DNA of 64,000 bases. Origin: RH-AL1 sp965214415. Its GTDB lineage: Bacteria; Pseudomonadota; Alphaproteobacteria; Rhizobiales; Beijerinckiaceae. Position numbers and translations under genes: made by a program. Positions 8,462 through 16,598 of the stretch are shown here, piece after piece (the first letter of the stretch is position 1; each line of letters opens with the position of its first letter). Below the pieces are notes generated by a model, which saw nothing but the letters and a program-made list of their open reading frames with translations, had not been told where the DNA came from and did no database searches. Where the stretch lies: assembly GCA_965214415.1 (NCBI GenBank), contig CBDCBQ010000003.1, forward strand, positions 2,046,001 through 2,110,000. Direction: 5' to 3'.

Positions 8462-9856
8462 ATGCAGTCTCACGCGGCGGGCGCGCTGCAGTCGCTACGC
8501 GAAGCGCAGGCGCGGGATGCCCAACTCCACGTATCTCTAAAGCGACGAACCGAAACGTTGCGTGCTCTCCGTCGCCTTGTATCCAGCGAGGCCGGGACGT
8601 TCGCCACGGCCATTTCGCACGATTTTGGTGGGCGATCCTGGCACGAGACTATGATCGGCGAAGTTGGAGTCGTAATTGCCGCGATCGATCATGCATTGCC
8701 GCGCCTCGCACGCTGGAGCCGCCCTGAGCGCGTCCCGCTCGACTGGCGTTTTTTTCCCGCGCACGCACGGGTTCTTCGGGAACCACTCGGCGTCGTTGGC
8801 ATCATTGCGCCTTGGAATTATCCCGTGCAGCTTGCGCTGTCGCCGCTCGTTGGTGCGCTCGCCGCCGGCTGCCGCGTCGTGCTTAAGCCCTCAGAACACG
8901 TGCCCGAGACGGCGGCCGCGATCTGCACGGCAGTTAAGCGATACCTTGATCCGGATCTGGTCGTCGCCATCGAAGGCGGCGCCGATGAGGCCGCAGCGAT
9001 GTCAGGCCTCGCGTTCGACAAGCTGCTTTTCACCGGGTCAAGCGAAACAGGACGGAAGGTCCTGCGCGCAGCGGCGGAGAACCTGGTGCCGGTAATTCTC
9101 GAACTCGGAGGGAAATCGCCTGCCATCATCGATGGATCGGCTGACCTCGAACGTGCCGCGAAGGACATCGTCGCTGGGAAGCTCTTCAACGCTGGCCAGA
9201 CCTGCGTTGCGCCGGATTACGTGCTCCTGCCTCGCGACAAGCTCACCTTGTTCGTCAACGCCGCCAAGAGGGCGGCCGCTCAATTGCGTCCGGATGGGAC
9301 CAGTCTCGACGTCACGCTGGTCCGCCGAGCTGCGGATCGCGAACGATTGGCGCAACTTGTTGTCGGGCTCGAGGTGATCCCATTTTTTGAGAGGTCGACT
9401 GAGCAGAACTTGGCGCCTTGCATGGTTGTTGATCCGCCCGAAGATGGCTCGCTGATGCAGGACGAAATTTTTGGACCGATCCTCCCGCTGGTAACATACG
9501 ACAGGATCGAGGATGTCTTCGCCTATCTCGACAGAAGACCTGTGCCGCTAGCGCTTTATTGGTTCGGCCGAGATCACCGTCGGCTATCCGAAGTCTTGAC
9601 CCGCACACGGTCGGGAGGGGTCGCCGTCAACGATACGATCATGCAAGCCGCAGTGGAGGGATTACCGTTCGGCGGCGTTGGCGGATCTGGTTACGGTGCG
9701 TATCACGGGCGGGCCGGCTTCGAAGCTTTTACTCACCGACGCTCGGTATTCTTTCAATCGCGTTTTTCCTGCACGAGGCTCTTGCGACCACCCTATGGCC
9801 GCGTTGCCGAGCGTATCCTGCGCGGTATGGTCGCCGGCAATCCAAAAGGACCATAG
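8462..9856 (+). CDS. Aldehyde dehydrogenase, CrtNc-like (carotenoid aldehyde oxidation)
   Basis: A 464-residue NAD(P)-dependent aldehyde dehydrogenase of the shorter, coniferyl-aldehyde-dehydrogenase-like type. It shows GIIAPWNYPVQLALSPLV, the nucleotide-binding FTGSSETGRKV, the general base in LELGGKSPAII and the catalytic Cys in FNAGQTCVAPDYV. The C-terminus is hydrophobic and basic, and may associate with membrane. In C30 pathways the homologue (CrtNc/AldH) oxidises the terminal aldehyde made by the second CrtN-type enzyme to the acid that is then glycosylated. Start ATG, 2 bp after the glycosyltransferase stop. Confidence 0.85.
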   Translation: MQSHAAGALQSLREAQARDAQLHVSLKRRTETLRALRRLVSSEAGTFATAISHDFGGRSWHETMIGEVGVVIAAIDHALPRLARWSRPERVPLDWRFFPAHARVLREPLGVVGIIAPWNYPVQLALSPLVGALAAGCRVVLKPSEHVPETAAAICTAVKRYLDPDLVVAIEGGADEAAAMSGLAFDKLLFTGSSETGRKVLRAAAENLVPVILELGGKSPAIIDGSADLERAAKDIVAGKLFNAGQTCVAPDYVLLPRDKLTLFVNAAKRAAAQLRPDGTSLDVTLVRRAADRERLAQLVVGLEVIPFFERSTEQNLAPCMVVDPPEDGSLMQDEIFGPILPLVTYDRIEDVFAYLDRRPVPLALYWFGRDHRRLSEVLTRTRSGGVAVNDTIMQAAVEGLPFGGVGGSGYGAYHGRAGFEAFTHRRSVFFQSRFSCTRLLRPPYGRVAERILRGMVAGNPKGP

Positions 9857-9989
9857 TCCCACTTGAGGTGGAATGCATGGCACATCGCAGGTAGCGTCTG
9901 TGTTGTGCCCCACGCCTGACGCGGCCATATGGCGCGCGAGAATGAATGCCAAGTCCGCTAATCCACACTTTGGGTGCCAGAGGACGTTC

Positions 9990-10982
9990 ATGTTTCATCA
10001 ACAGAAGGCAATTCGCGATCAAACCGTCGTAATCACCGGCGCGACAAGCGGCATCGGCCTCGCAACGGCTAGGATGGCCGCCAAACGAGGAGCTCGTCTC
10101 GTACTGGCGGCACGCCACGCAGAATGCTTGGAAGAGGTCGCTGACCGGCTGGGCGGCAGCGATCGTGTGCTAACCGTGGTGGCCGACGTTTGCAAGCGTT
10201 CGGATGTGCAGAAGATCGCGATCGAAGCGATACAGCGGTTTGGTGGCTTCGACACCTGGGTCAACAATGCCGGGCAGACGATCTACGGCCGGCTTGAGGA
10301 AGTTTCTGAAGAAGATTTGCGAGCCCTGATGGATGTGAATTTTTGGGGCACTGTGAACGGCTCGCTGATTGCGGTTGCGCACCTGAAGACACACGGCGGC
10401 ACTCTGATCAATCTCGGCAGCATCGGCTCCGATTTTGCATTCCCTCTGCAAGGTATGTACAGCGCTAGCAAGCACGCGATCAAAGGCTTTACCGACGCGT
10501 TGCGTATGGAATTGGAGCAGGAGGGTGCGCCTGTCTCCATAACTTTGATCAAGCCGGCCTCGATCGACACGCCACTGCCGCAGCGCGCCCGGAACTATAT
10601 GGATCGCGAGCCTGACCTGCCGCCGCCGGTTTACCGCCCTGGCGAGGTGGCAGCGTCGATCCTGGCTGCAGCTACGTCGCCTCGACGCGACATCTATGTG
10701 GGCGGGGGAGGAAAAGCGATCAGCCTGATCGCCACGATGGCACCGAGACTATTCGATCTCACGGCGCCGCCTGTCATCATGTCGTTCCAGAAGCGACGCG
10801 TGCCACCGGACCGTCCGGAAGGATCCTTGTACGCGCCGATGCGAGACGGCGACGAACGCGGCACCCATCCCGGCTTCGTAAACCCATTCAGCATTTATAC
10901 GCGGGCTCGCAACAACCTTGGCGCCGCCGCTGCACTCGCCGGCATCGCAGCATTGGTGGTGACAAGATCGAGACGTCGTTGA
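9990..10982 (+). CDS. Short-chain dehydrogenase/reductase in the pigment operon
   Basis: Classical SDR with TGATSGIGLATA (NAD(P)-binding), NNAG, and the active-site YSASKHA. The C-terminal third is longer than usual (330 residues in all) and ends with a hydrophobic helix (AAALAGIAALVV) followed by Arg residues, so it is probably membrane-tethered. I prefer the ATG at 9990, which has AGAGGA six bases upstream, over the longer frame from 9873. The stop overlaps the TTG start of the hydrolase by 4 bp. The substrate is unknown; a role in carotenoid or fatty-acid modification is inference from context. Confidence 0.8.
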   Translation: MFHQQKAIRDQTVVITGATSGIGLATARMAAKRGARLVLAARHAECLEEVADRLGGSDRVLTVVADVCKRSDVQKIAIEAIQRFGGFDTWVNNAGQTIYGRLEEVSEEDLRALMDVNFWGTVNGSLIAVAHLKTHGGTLINLGSIGSDFAFPLQGMYSASKHAIKGFTDALRMELEQEGAPVSITLIKPASIDTPLPQRARNYMDREPDLPPPVYRPGEVAASILAAATSPRRDIYVGGGGKAISLIATMAPRLFDLTAPPVIMSFQKRRVPPDRPEGSLYAPMRDGDERGTHPGFVNPFSIYTRARNNLGAAAALAGIAALVVTRSRRR

Positions 10983-11258
10983 ACGCGCCTCCGCGTTCCT
11001 ATGTCGAGACGAGTTTGGGGTGCCTAGCGTTCCAGCGTTCTGGATCGGGTGAGCCCGTGGTCCTGATGCACGGGTCACTTGTCACCTCGGACGACATGGT
11101 GCTGGCGCTAATGGCGCAGCTTTCGGACCGATATGACGTGGTAGCGTTCGATCGGCCAGGGCATGGCTGCAGCGCACAAACGCCGACAAAACAGGGCTCA
11201 CCCTACGCACAGGCCAAGATGATCATGGAGGGCTGGCGCGCTCTCGGTATCGAGCGCC

Positions 11259-11266
11259 CAATCATC
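11259..11266. repeat. IS66 target-site duplication, left copy (CAATCATC)
   Basis: Eight bases directly before the left inverted repeat, identical to 13793-13800. Eight base pairs is the size known for the IS66 family. Confidence 0.95.
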
Positions 11267-11323
11267 GAAAGCGTCCGGTGAAGGCCGCCTTGCGCGTCCT
11301 GGATAATGCGAGAACGGGATTGC

Positions 11324-12919
11324 TCAGGCAGCGCGAGCGGTGGCTACGGCGGGCGACCAGTTCCACGGAAGCAGCTCGTGGATGCGCTTGGCGGGATGGT
11401 CCGGCAGTCGCCTGAGGACGTCGGCGAGCCAGGCGCGGGGATCGACGTCGTTGAGCTTGCAGGTCTCGATCAGGGTGTAGATCGCGGCCGCACGCCGGCC
11501 GCCCGCATCGGAGCCGGCGAAGGTCCAGTTCTTGCGGCCCATGGCGACGCAGCGCATGGCGCGCTCGGCGGCATTGTTCGACAGGCAGATGCGGCCGTCG
11601 TCGAGGAAGCGGGTGAAGGCCGGTATCCGCTTCAGCCCGTAGTCCATCGCCTTGGCGGTCTCGGACTTCGACGACAGGGTGCGACGCTGCCCGTTCAGCC
11701 AGGCGACGAGACCCTCGACCAGCGGCTTGATCGTTTGGTCTCGCACGGCTTGTCGCTTGGAAGGCGTCGCACCGTTGATGGTGCGTTCGATCGCGAAGAT
11801 GGCATCGATGCGCATCACGGCCTCGACGGCGATCGGTGCCTTCTTGAGAGCGGCGATCTCGTAGAACTTGCGGCGCCAGTGCGCCCAGCATCCCGCCTCG
11901 AGAATCGTCCCCGGCACGCGCCCCGGCTCGTACAACTTGTTGAAGCCGGCATAGGCGTCGGCCTGCATGATGCCGGACCAAGTGCGCAGGAATGCCTCGG
12001 GATGCGCGCCGCCACGATCGGGCGAGTAGAGGTAGGAGGCGGCCGGCGGATCGGCGCCGCCGTAGGGGCGATCGTCGCGGACCGCGGTCCATAGCCGACC
12101 GGTCTTCGTCTTGCCTTTGGCCAGGACCGGCACCGGCGTGTCGTCGACATGGAGGCGCTGGGCTGACAGAACGTGGGCCTCGATGATCTCGACCATCGGC
12201 TTCAGGGCAACGCTGACGGCGCCCATCCAGTCCGCCATCGTCGAGACGTCGATCTCGACACCCTCACGGGCGAAGGCCCGGCTTTGCCGATGCAGCGGCA
12301 GATGCAGGCAGAACTTGCCACAGGCGATCTCGGCCAGCAGCACCGGCCCGGCGCGCCCCCGCGCGATCGGGTGCGAGGGCGCGGGCGGCTGCGTGATCGC
12401 CTCGCAGGATCGGCAGGAGAACTTCTCCCGAACATGTTGGATGACGAACCAGCTCGCCGGGACACGTTCGAGCGACTCGGTGATGTCTTCGCCCAGCTTG
12501 TGCAGGCGACCGGCGCAGCAGGGGCAAGCCGAGGGGCTGGGGTAGACCTGCCGGACACGCGACAGATGCTCGGGCAAGGGACGCCGCGCCGGCTTGCGAC
12601 GCGTGAAGGCATCGATCGACGTGGCGGGCGTCGCCATCTCATCGTTAGCCCGCATCGCCGCGAGCGTCTCCTCGACGTCCTCGAGCGCCAGCTCGAACTG
12701 GCCGATCCTGGTGCCGGCCTCTGAGGACTGGCCGAACGCCTCGCGGCGCGCCTTCGCCAGCTGAAAGCGCAACCGCTCCAGTTCGAGGTCGAGCACGATG
12801 CGGTCTGTATGGGCCCTGGCGACGGCGAGCTCGGCCGCTAGCCGCGCCCGGCGTTCCACGAGGATCATCGCGTGCGCGGCGGCGAGGTCTTTCGGCAGCG
12901 ACTCAGAGGGCGTGCTCAC
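11324..12919 (-). CDS. tnpC: IS66 transposase TnpC
   Basis: 531-residue DDE transposase. It has an N-terminal coiled-coil region, a zinc-ribbon-like CPCCAGRL ... FSCRSCEA segment, the DDE core with HVDDTPVPVLAKG, GCWAHWRRKFYEIA and SNNAAERAMR, and a C-terminal IS66 tail (LIETCKLNDVDPRAWLADVL). The frame is uninterrupted. It starts at the ATG at 12919, 62 bp downstream of tnpB. Confidence 0.95.
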   Translation of the reverse strand: MSTPSESLPKDLAAAHAMILVERRARLAAELAVARAHTDRIVLDLELERLRFQLAKARREAFGQSSEAGTRIGQFELALEDVEETLAAMRANDEMATPATSIDAFTRRKPARRPLPEHLSRVRQVYPSPSACPCCAGRLHKLGEDITESLERVPASWFVIQHVREKFSCRSCEAITQPPAPSHPIARGRAGPVLLAEIACGKFCLHLPLHRQSRAFAREGVEIDVSTMADWMGAVSVALKPMVEIIEAHVLSAQRLHVDDTPVPVLAKGKTKTGRLWTAVRDDRPYGGADPPAASYLYSPDRGGAHPEAFLRTWSGIMQADAYAGFNKLYEPGRVPGTILEAGCWAHWRRKFYEIAALKKAPIAVEAVMRIDAIFAIERTINGATPSKRQAVRDQTIKPLVEGLVAWLNGQRRTLSSKSETAKAMDYGLKRIPAFTRFLDDGRICLSNNAAERAMRCVAMGRKNWTFAGSDAGGRRAAAIYTLIETCKLNDVDPRAWLADVLRRLPDHPAKRIHELLPWNWSPAVATARAA

Positions 12920-12981
12920 CCAGCAAGAGAATCACGGATGCGGTTTGCCCGGGAGCCGATGACGGCGCTGTGCACAGCTTG

Positions 12982-13329
12982 CTATCCCGCGGCGCGTGGC
13001 CGCCACGTCCGCTGGGGCGCCCGCCAGTCGATCCCGTCCAGCAGGTAGCCGAGCTGCGCCGAGGAGATCGTTACCGTGCCGTTGGCCACCGAAGGCCACA
13101 GGAAGCGGCCGCGCTCCAGCCGTTTGGAGAACAGGCACATCCCCTGGCCGTCGTGCCAGATGACCTTGATCAGGTCGCCGCGACGGCCGCGGAAGACGAA
13201 CAGATGGCCATCGTGCGGGTCGCGCTTCAGCGTCTCCTGGACCAGCAGGGACAGGCCATCGAAGCCCTTGCGCATATCGGTGTGGCCGGTCGCCAGCCAG
13301 ACGCGCACGCCGCTCGGGAACGCGATCAT
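12982..13329 (-). CDS. tnpB: IS66 accessory protein TnpB
   Basis: 115-residue protein, MIAFPSGVRVWLATGHTDMR through HLFVFRGRRGDLIKVIWHDG. This is the IS66 Orf2/TnpB family, required with TnpA and TnpC for transposition. I placed the start at the ATG at 13329, which overlaps the tnpA stop (ATGA). Confidence 0.95.
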   Translation of the reverse strand: MIAFPSGVRVWLATGHTDMRKGFDGLSLLVQETLKRDPHDGHLFVFRGRRGDLIKVIWHDGQGMCLFSKRLERGRFLWPSVANGTVTISSAQLGYLLDGIDWRAPQRTWRPRAAG

Positions 13330-13706
13330 CGGCTGCTCAGGACGTCGAGCACGCGGGCGAGCGCCTTGGCATCGACACCCGCATCGACCCGCACCCGGCG
13401 ACCGCCGCCGAGATCGATCTCGATCAGCCCTCGCTCCTTCGCCGGGCCACGCGTCCGACGCGGCTTCGTGGGGATCGACGGCGCAACGCTCGGCTCGGCG
13501 ATCATCACCGGGACCATCGTCGTGGAAGCCGCAGGCAGCCGCGCCTGCCGACGCCAGGCGAACAGGACGCTCGGCGCGACATCGTTGCGGCGCGCGACCT
13601 CCGCTACCTTCGCGCCCGGCTCGAGGCTCTCCGTCAGGATCCGCATCTTCTCGTCGCGCGACCATCGCCGCCGCCGCTCGACACCACCAAGCACCTCGAC
13701 CCGCAT
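13326..13706 (-). CDS. tnpA: IS66 accessory protein TnpA (HTH)
   Basis: 126-residue protein opening with RRRRWSRDEKMRILTESLEP and VAEVARRNDVAPSVLFAWRR, the helix-turn-helix of IS66 TnpA/Orf1. The frame is open and coupled to tnpB by a 4-bp overlap. Confidence 0.93.
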   Translation of the reverse strand: MRVEVLGGVERRRRWSRDEKMRILTESLEPGAKVAEVARRNDVAPSVLFAWRRQARLPAASTTMVPVMIAEPSVAPSIPTKPRRTRGPAKERGLIEIDLGGGRRVRVDAGVDAKALARVLDVLSSR

Positions 13707-13792
13707 CAGAACCGACCTTAAAGCTATCCTTGAGGTCGGATGCAGAGCCCTCCGCTATCGATGCCGCAAGGCGGCCGTCACCGGACGCTCAC

Positions 13793-13800
13793 CAATCATC
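13793..13800. repeat. IS66 target-site duplication, right copy (CAATCATC)
   Basis: Follows the right inverted repeat directly and is identical to the left copy. Confidence 0.95.
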
Positions 13801-14402
13801 GTCGGGCATTCCTTCGGCGGTGCTGTCGCGATGTGCGCCGCGATCGATGCGCCTCGCGAAGTTGGTAGCGTCTTGGCGCTCGCGCCAATCTGCTTTCCAG
13901 AAGTGCGCGTCGAGCATGTGATGTTTGGCCCGCGCGCGGCGTCGTTCGCGGGCGAATGGCTTGCCAGGTCCATCGGAAAGGTCACCGATTTAGTGACGTT
14001 GCCGCTGCTCCGAAATTCGATGTTCTTTCCCCAGGTGATGCCAAGTAACTACGCTGCCGAATATCCGTTTGCCTGGGCTTCCACCTCAGAGATGATGATC
14101 GCTGACGGCAAGGACGGCATGGCAAGTTATTTGGCACTTGCCGAAAGTGCGGTACGCTATTCGTCGTGCGGCGTTCCCGTCCGCATCTTCGGCGGAACGC
14201 ATGATGTCGTCGTGACGAACGCAAGGCATGGTCTTGCAGCTGCTAGCCTCATGCCCAACTCCACCTTTCGGTGGATGCCGGGCTTGGGTCACATGCTGCA
14301 TCATTTCTGCGCCAGCGATATTTGCCACTCAGTTGACCAGATGCAACTAGAGCGATTGTCACAGAGCGTTCGGCTTTGAAGGATTCTAGTCTCCTCTAGA
14401 CA

Positions 14403-14705
14403 TTAGCTGCGCAAAAGCACCGCGACAAGGCACATCCCCGACATGATCCAGAAGGCGAAGCGCGCCGAGAGGACCCCGACTTAGCTAGATAGACAGGTTA
14501 AGCCAGCGGACGCCACGCCGAGGCTCAGCGTGCCATAGATCAGCGTGCCATGGAACGGCTGCGCTGTCGCGAGGCGCTCGGGTTGGATGATCGCCAGTGA
14601 GCGATAGCCTACCTGATGGCGCAAGATCCTAGCCGGCTTGGCCTCAGCCGACCAGACATGCGAAAATGTAAGAGGTTGCAACCCAGCGGTACAATGCATC
14701 ATCAC
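14403..14705 (-). pseudogene. C-terminal remnant of an MFS transporter (phenylpropionate/MFS_1-like)
   Basis: One frame reads ERLATAQPFHGTLIYGTLSLG, an in-frame TAA, and then SARFAFWIMSGMCLVAVLLRS to a normal TAA. The pattern of a helix starting near ATAQ, a helix near FWxM and a short tail matches the last two helices of MFS_1-like permeases. The upstream two thirds are absent. It lies opposite to and just after the pigment operon; no functional link can be claimed. Confidence 0.5.
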
Positions 14706-14776
14706 TGAGCTATGCGCACGACATCCGCGCCGGGAGCATGTAAGGCATCCAGAGAGCGTTGCTGGGGAGAGCTGCT

Positions 14777-15208
14777 GTGCGCTATATTGAGTTGGCTTTG
14801 GGTGCGTTTCTGGTAGCGAGCGTCTTCTCTATACCGTATTCTTGGGCTGTCATGGGCGGACCGACCATCATCTCGCGCGTCGACACCGATGGTGATCGGA
14901 AGTTGTCCCTGTCCGAGGTCCGAGCAGCAGCAGGCAGACGTTACGATTTAATCAAAGGCAAGAACGGCGGCCATGTCACCATGCTTCAACTTGGCGGTCG
15001 CATGGTGCCCGCGGACCTAAAGGCTTTCACTGGTACCCCGAGCGTCTCCACTTCGGTCAGCAAAGATGAGTACCTTGCTCTGGTCACCAAGTTTTTCGAC
15101 GAAGCTAATACACGTCGGAAGCCCGGGGATGCTCCTGGATCAGGCGAGTTGGATGTCGATGACCTGAATTCCGACGCCGGCAAAAAGCTGGTTGGCCTGC
15201 TTCAGTAG
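14777..15208 (+). CDS. Exported EF-hand domain protein
   Basis: A hydrophobic N-terminal segment (IELALGAFLVASVFSIPYSW) looks like a signal peptide. It is followed by the calcium-loop sequence DTDGDRKLSLSEV, a canonical EF-hand loop, and a weaker second site near the C-terminus (GSGELDVDDLNSDAG). I prefer the GTG at 14777, with GGGGAGA upstream, to the TTG at 14759. Probable periplasmic calcium-binding protein. The following glycosyltransferase frame overlaps its 3' end, so co-transcription is likely. Confidence 0.7.
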   Translation: MRYIELALGAFLVASVFSIPYSWAVMGGPTIISRVDTDGDRKLSLSEVRAAAGRRYDLIKGKNGGHVTMLQLGGRMVPADLKAFTGTPSVSTSVSKDEYLALVTKFFDEANTRRKPGDAPGSGELDVDDLNSDAGKKLVGLLQ

Positions 15209-16490
15209 CAGCACTGGCAGCGAAGAGCGGTTCGGACTGCAATTGGCTACGTTCCTCCCTCCGCCGGCCGTGCGACCTTGCCTTGCAGCCGCTGCTTTGG
15301 AGAATTGCTTCGTGAAAAACTCAGGCGTTGATGATCGAACGAGACGCCGGTTCATTGTCGCGATACCAGTTCGCAATGAAGCGGAAAGGATCGGCGCTTG
15401 TCTCGCCGCGCTATCGCGTCAGAGTGGCATTGCGCCCGGCACGCTTGGCGTTCTCCTCTTCCTAAATGCCTGCACTGACAACACGATGGCCGTGGTCGAT
15501 GCCACGTCCTGCGGACTGTCGTTCACCCTGCGCGTTATCGAAGGCCAAAGCGATCGCCCCTCGGCTGGCTGGGCGCGACGCATGGCGATGGAGGCTGCGC
15601 TCGCCTGGCTGGAAGAGGCGGAGTTCGATGATGGCGTGCTGCTAACAAGCGACGCTGATAGCCGCGTGGGCGACGACTGGGTAGCACTTAATGTAGCGGC
15701 GATCGCCGCCGGGGCAGACGCCGTGGCCGGACGTATCACGCTCGATCCGCTCGAGGCGGCCGCGCTCCCCAGTCGCCTCCATGTTCGCGGCCGGCTCGAA
15801 TCAAGCTATGAAGCGCTGCTGACCGAGATCGGCGCACGGATTGATCCCGAGCCGGGCAATCCGTGGCCCTGCCATTGGTCTCGCTCTGGGGCGACGATTG
15901 CCGTCCGGGCGTCGACCTATCGCTCAGTCGGCGGTATTCCGGATATGGCATGCGGCGAAGATCGGGCGTTTGTCGACGCCGTACGCTCGGCCGGCTTTGT
16001 CGTCCGCCATGCGCCGGACATCGAGGTGATTACGTCCGGGCGTCTCGACGGCCGCGCAGTGGGTGGCGTCGCGGATACGATCAAGCTGCGCTGCGAGCGG
16101 CCCCAGGCGCCGTGCGATGACCGCCTTGAATCCCTCCGCTGCTTTATTGTCCGTAGCGTGGTCGGTCGAATGCTGCGAAAGCGCTATGCGGCGCAGACGA
16201 ACGGACCGATTTGGCCCTGGGCCTTCGCGCTCAATCTTCCTTACGCCACAACCCGTGCCTTCTTGAATATGCCCCTACAAGCAGCCCGCGCTTCTATCGA
16301 AGCGGCAAGTCCGAGGTTGGTTTGTCGCCCCCTCACCCCAGCGAAGCTGCCTCGGCAGATCTGGCTGGCTGGGCTCGTTACGAGGGTCCTCCGAACGCTG
16401 GTTCATCGCCGCCCCGCAGCAGGTCGAGCTGACGGCGCTCCGAGCGCACCGCTCACGGCCCTCCCGCGAAGGGCTCCGCGGCTACCATGA
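15192..16490 (+). CDS. Family-2 glycosyltransferase
   Basis: The core RFIVAIPVRNEAERIGACLA and LLFLNACTDNTMAVVD are the nucleotide-binding half of a GT2 fold, and LLTSDADSRVGDDW supplies the DXD-like motif. GGIPDMACGEDRAFVDAV matches the (G)ED acceptor region. The GTG at 15312 (KNSGVDDRTRRR) sits just before the core and may be the true start. The longer frame from 15192 overlaps the EF-hand gene by 17 bp. The C-terminal tail is basic and Pro-rich. It resembles glycosyltransferases found next to methanol/carotenoid-type loci, but the substrate is unknown. Confidence 0.7.
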   Translation: MACFSSSTGSEERFGLQLATFLPPPAVRPCLAAAALENCFVKNSGVDDRTRRRFIVAIPVRNEAERIGACLAALSRQSGIAPGTLGVLLFLNACTDNTMAVVDATSCGLSFTLRVIEGQSDRPSAGWARRMAMEAALAWLEEAEFDDGVLLTSDADSRVGDDWVALNVAAIAAGADAVAGRITLDPLEAAALPSRLHVRGRLESSYEALLTEIGARIDPEPGNPWPCHWSRSGATIAVRASTYRSVGGIPDMACGEDRAFVDAVRSAGFVVRHAPDIEVITSGRLDGRAVGGVADTIKLRCERPQAPCDDRLESLRCFIVRSVVGRMLRKRYAAQTNGPIWPWAFALNLPYATTRAFLNMPLQAARASIEAASPRLVCRPLTPAKLPRQIWLAGLVTRVLRTLVHRRPAAGRADGAPSAPLTALPRRAPRLP

Positions 16491-16561
16491 ACGCTATGGC
16501 GGCATTGCCGGTCTGAGGAATAATCAGTCTTGCCAAGCCTGGTTTAGAGGCTACGGAAAAC

Positions 16562-16598
16562 GCCCTCGGCACTACCGCGCCGAGGGCCCACGTTTTTT
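16562..16598. terminator. Bidirectional rho-independent terminator between convergent genes
   Basis: Perfect 9-bp stem GCCCTCGGC / GCCGAGGGC with an 8-nt loop. On the plus strand it is followed by a run of six T (16593-16598); on the minus strand by GTTTT. It sits between the glycosyltransferase and the oppositely oriented catalase, and the T run overlaps the catalase stop codon. Confidence 0.85.

Larger units (their letters stand above)
11267..13792 (-). mobile_element. Complete IS66-family insertion sequence (2526 bp)
   Basis: The ends are 28-bp imperfect inverted repeats (11267-11294 and 13765-13792) sharing the core AGCGTCCGGTGA, with 3 mismatches, typical of IS66. The element carries the canonical tnpA-tnpB-tnpC set on the minus strand, all open, and is flanked by perfect 8-bp direct repeats. 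Structurally it appears intact and recently inserted. No resistance or other cargo gene is present. Confidence 0.95.
10979..14379 (+). pseudogene. Alpha/beta hydrolase gene interrupted by IS66
   Basis: The 5' part (10979-11266) encodes MNAPPRSYVETSLG..., including VVLMHGSLVTSDDM (oxyanion-hole HG) and AFDRPGHG. The 3' part (13801-14379) starts exactly with the nucleophile elbow VGHSFGG and ends with WMPGLGHMLHH (catalytic His). Joining the halves across one copy of the 8-bp target repeat gives an uninterrupted 288-residue protein, so the gene was intact until insertion. The TTG start overlaps the SDR stop by 4 bp, making it the last cistron of the operon. The insertion removes the nucleophile and His from the translated product. 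Confidence 0.92.

Noticed and set aside
11306..12724. Plus-strand frames across tnpC
   Set aside because: Shadows of the IS66 transposase.
12970..14379. 469-codon plus-strand frame running through IS66 into the hydrolase
   Set aside because: Only the part after the IS66 right end is a real protein; the first 270 codons are antisense to tnpA/tnpB.
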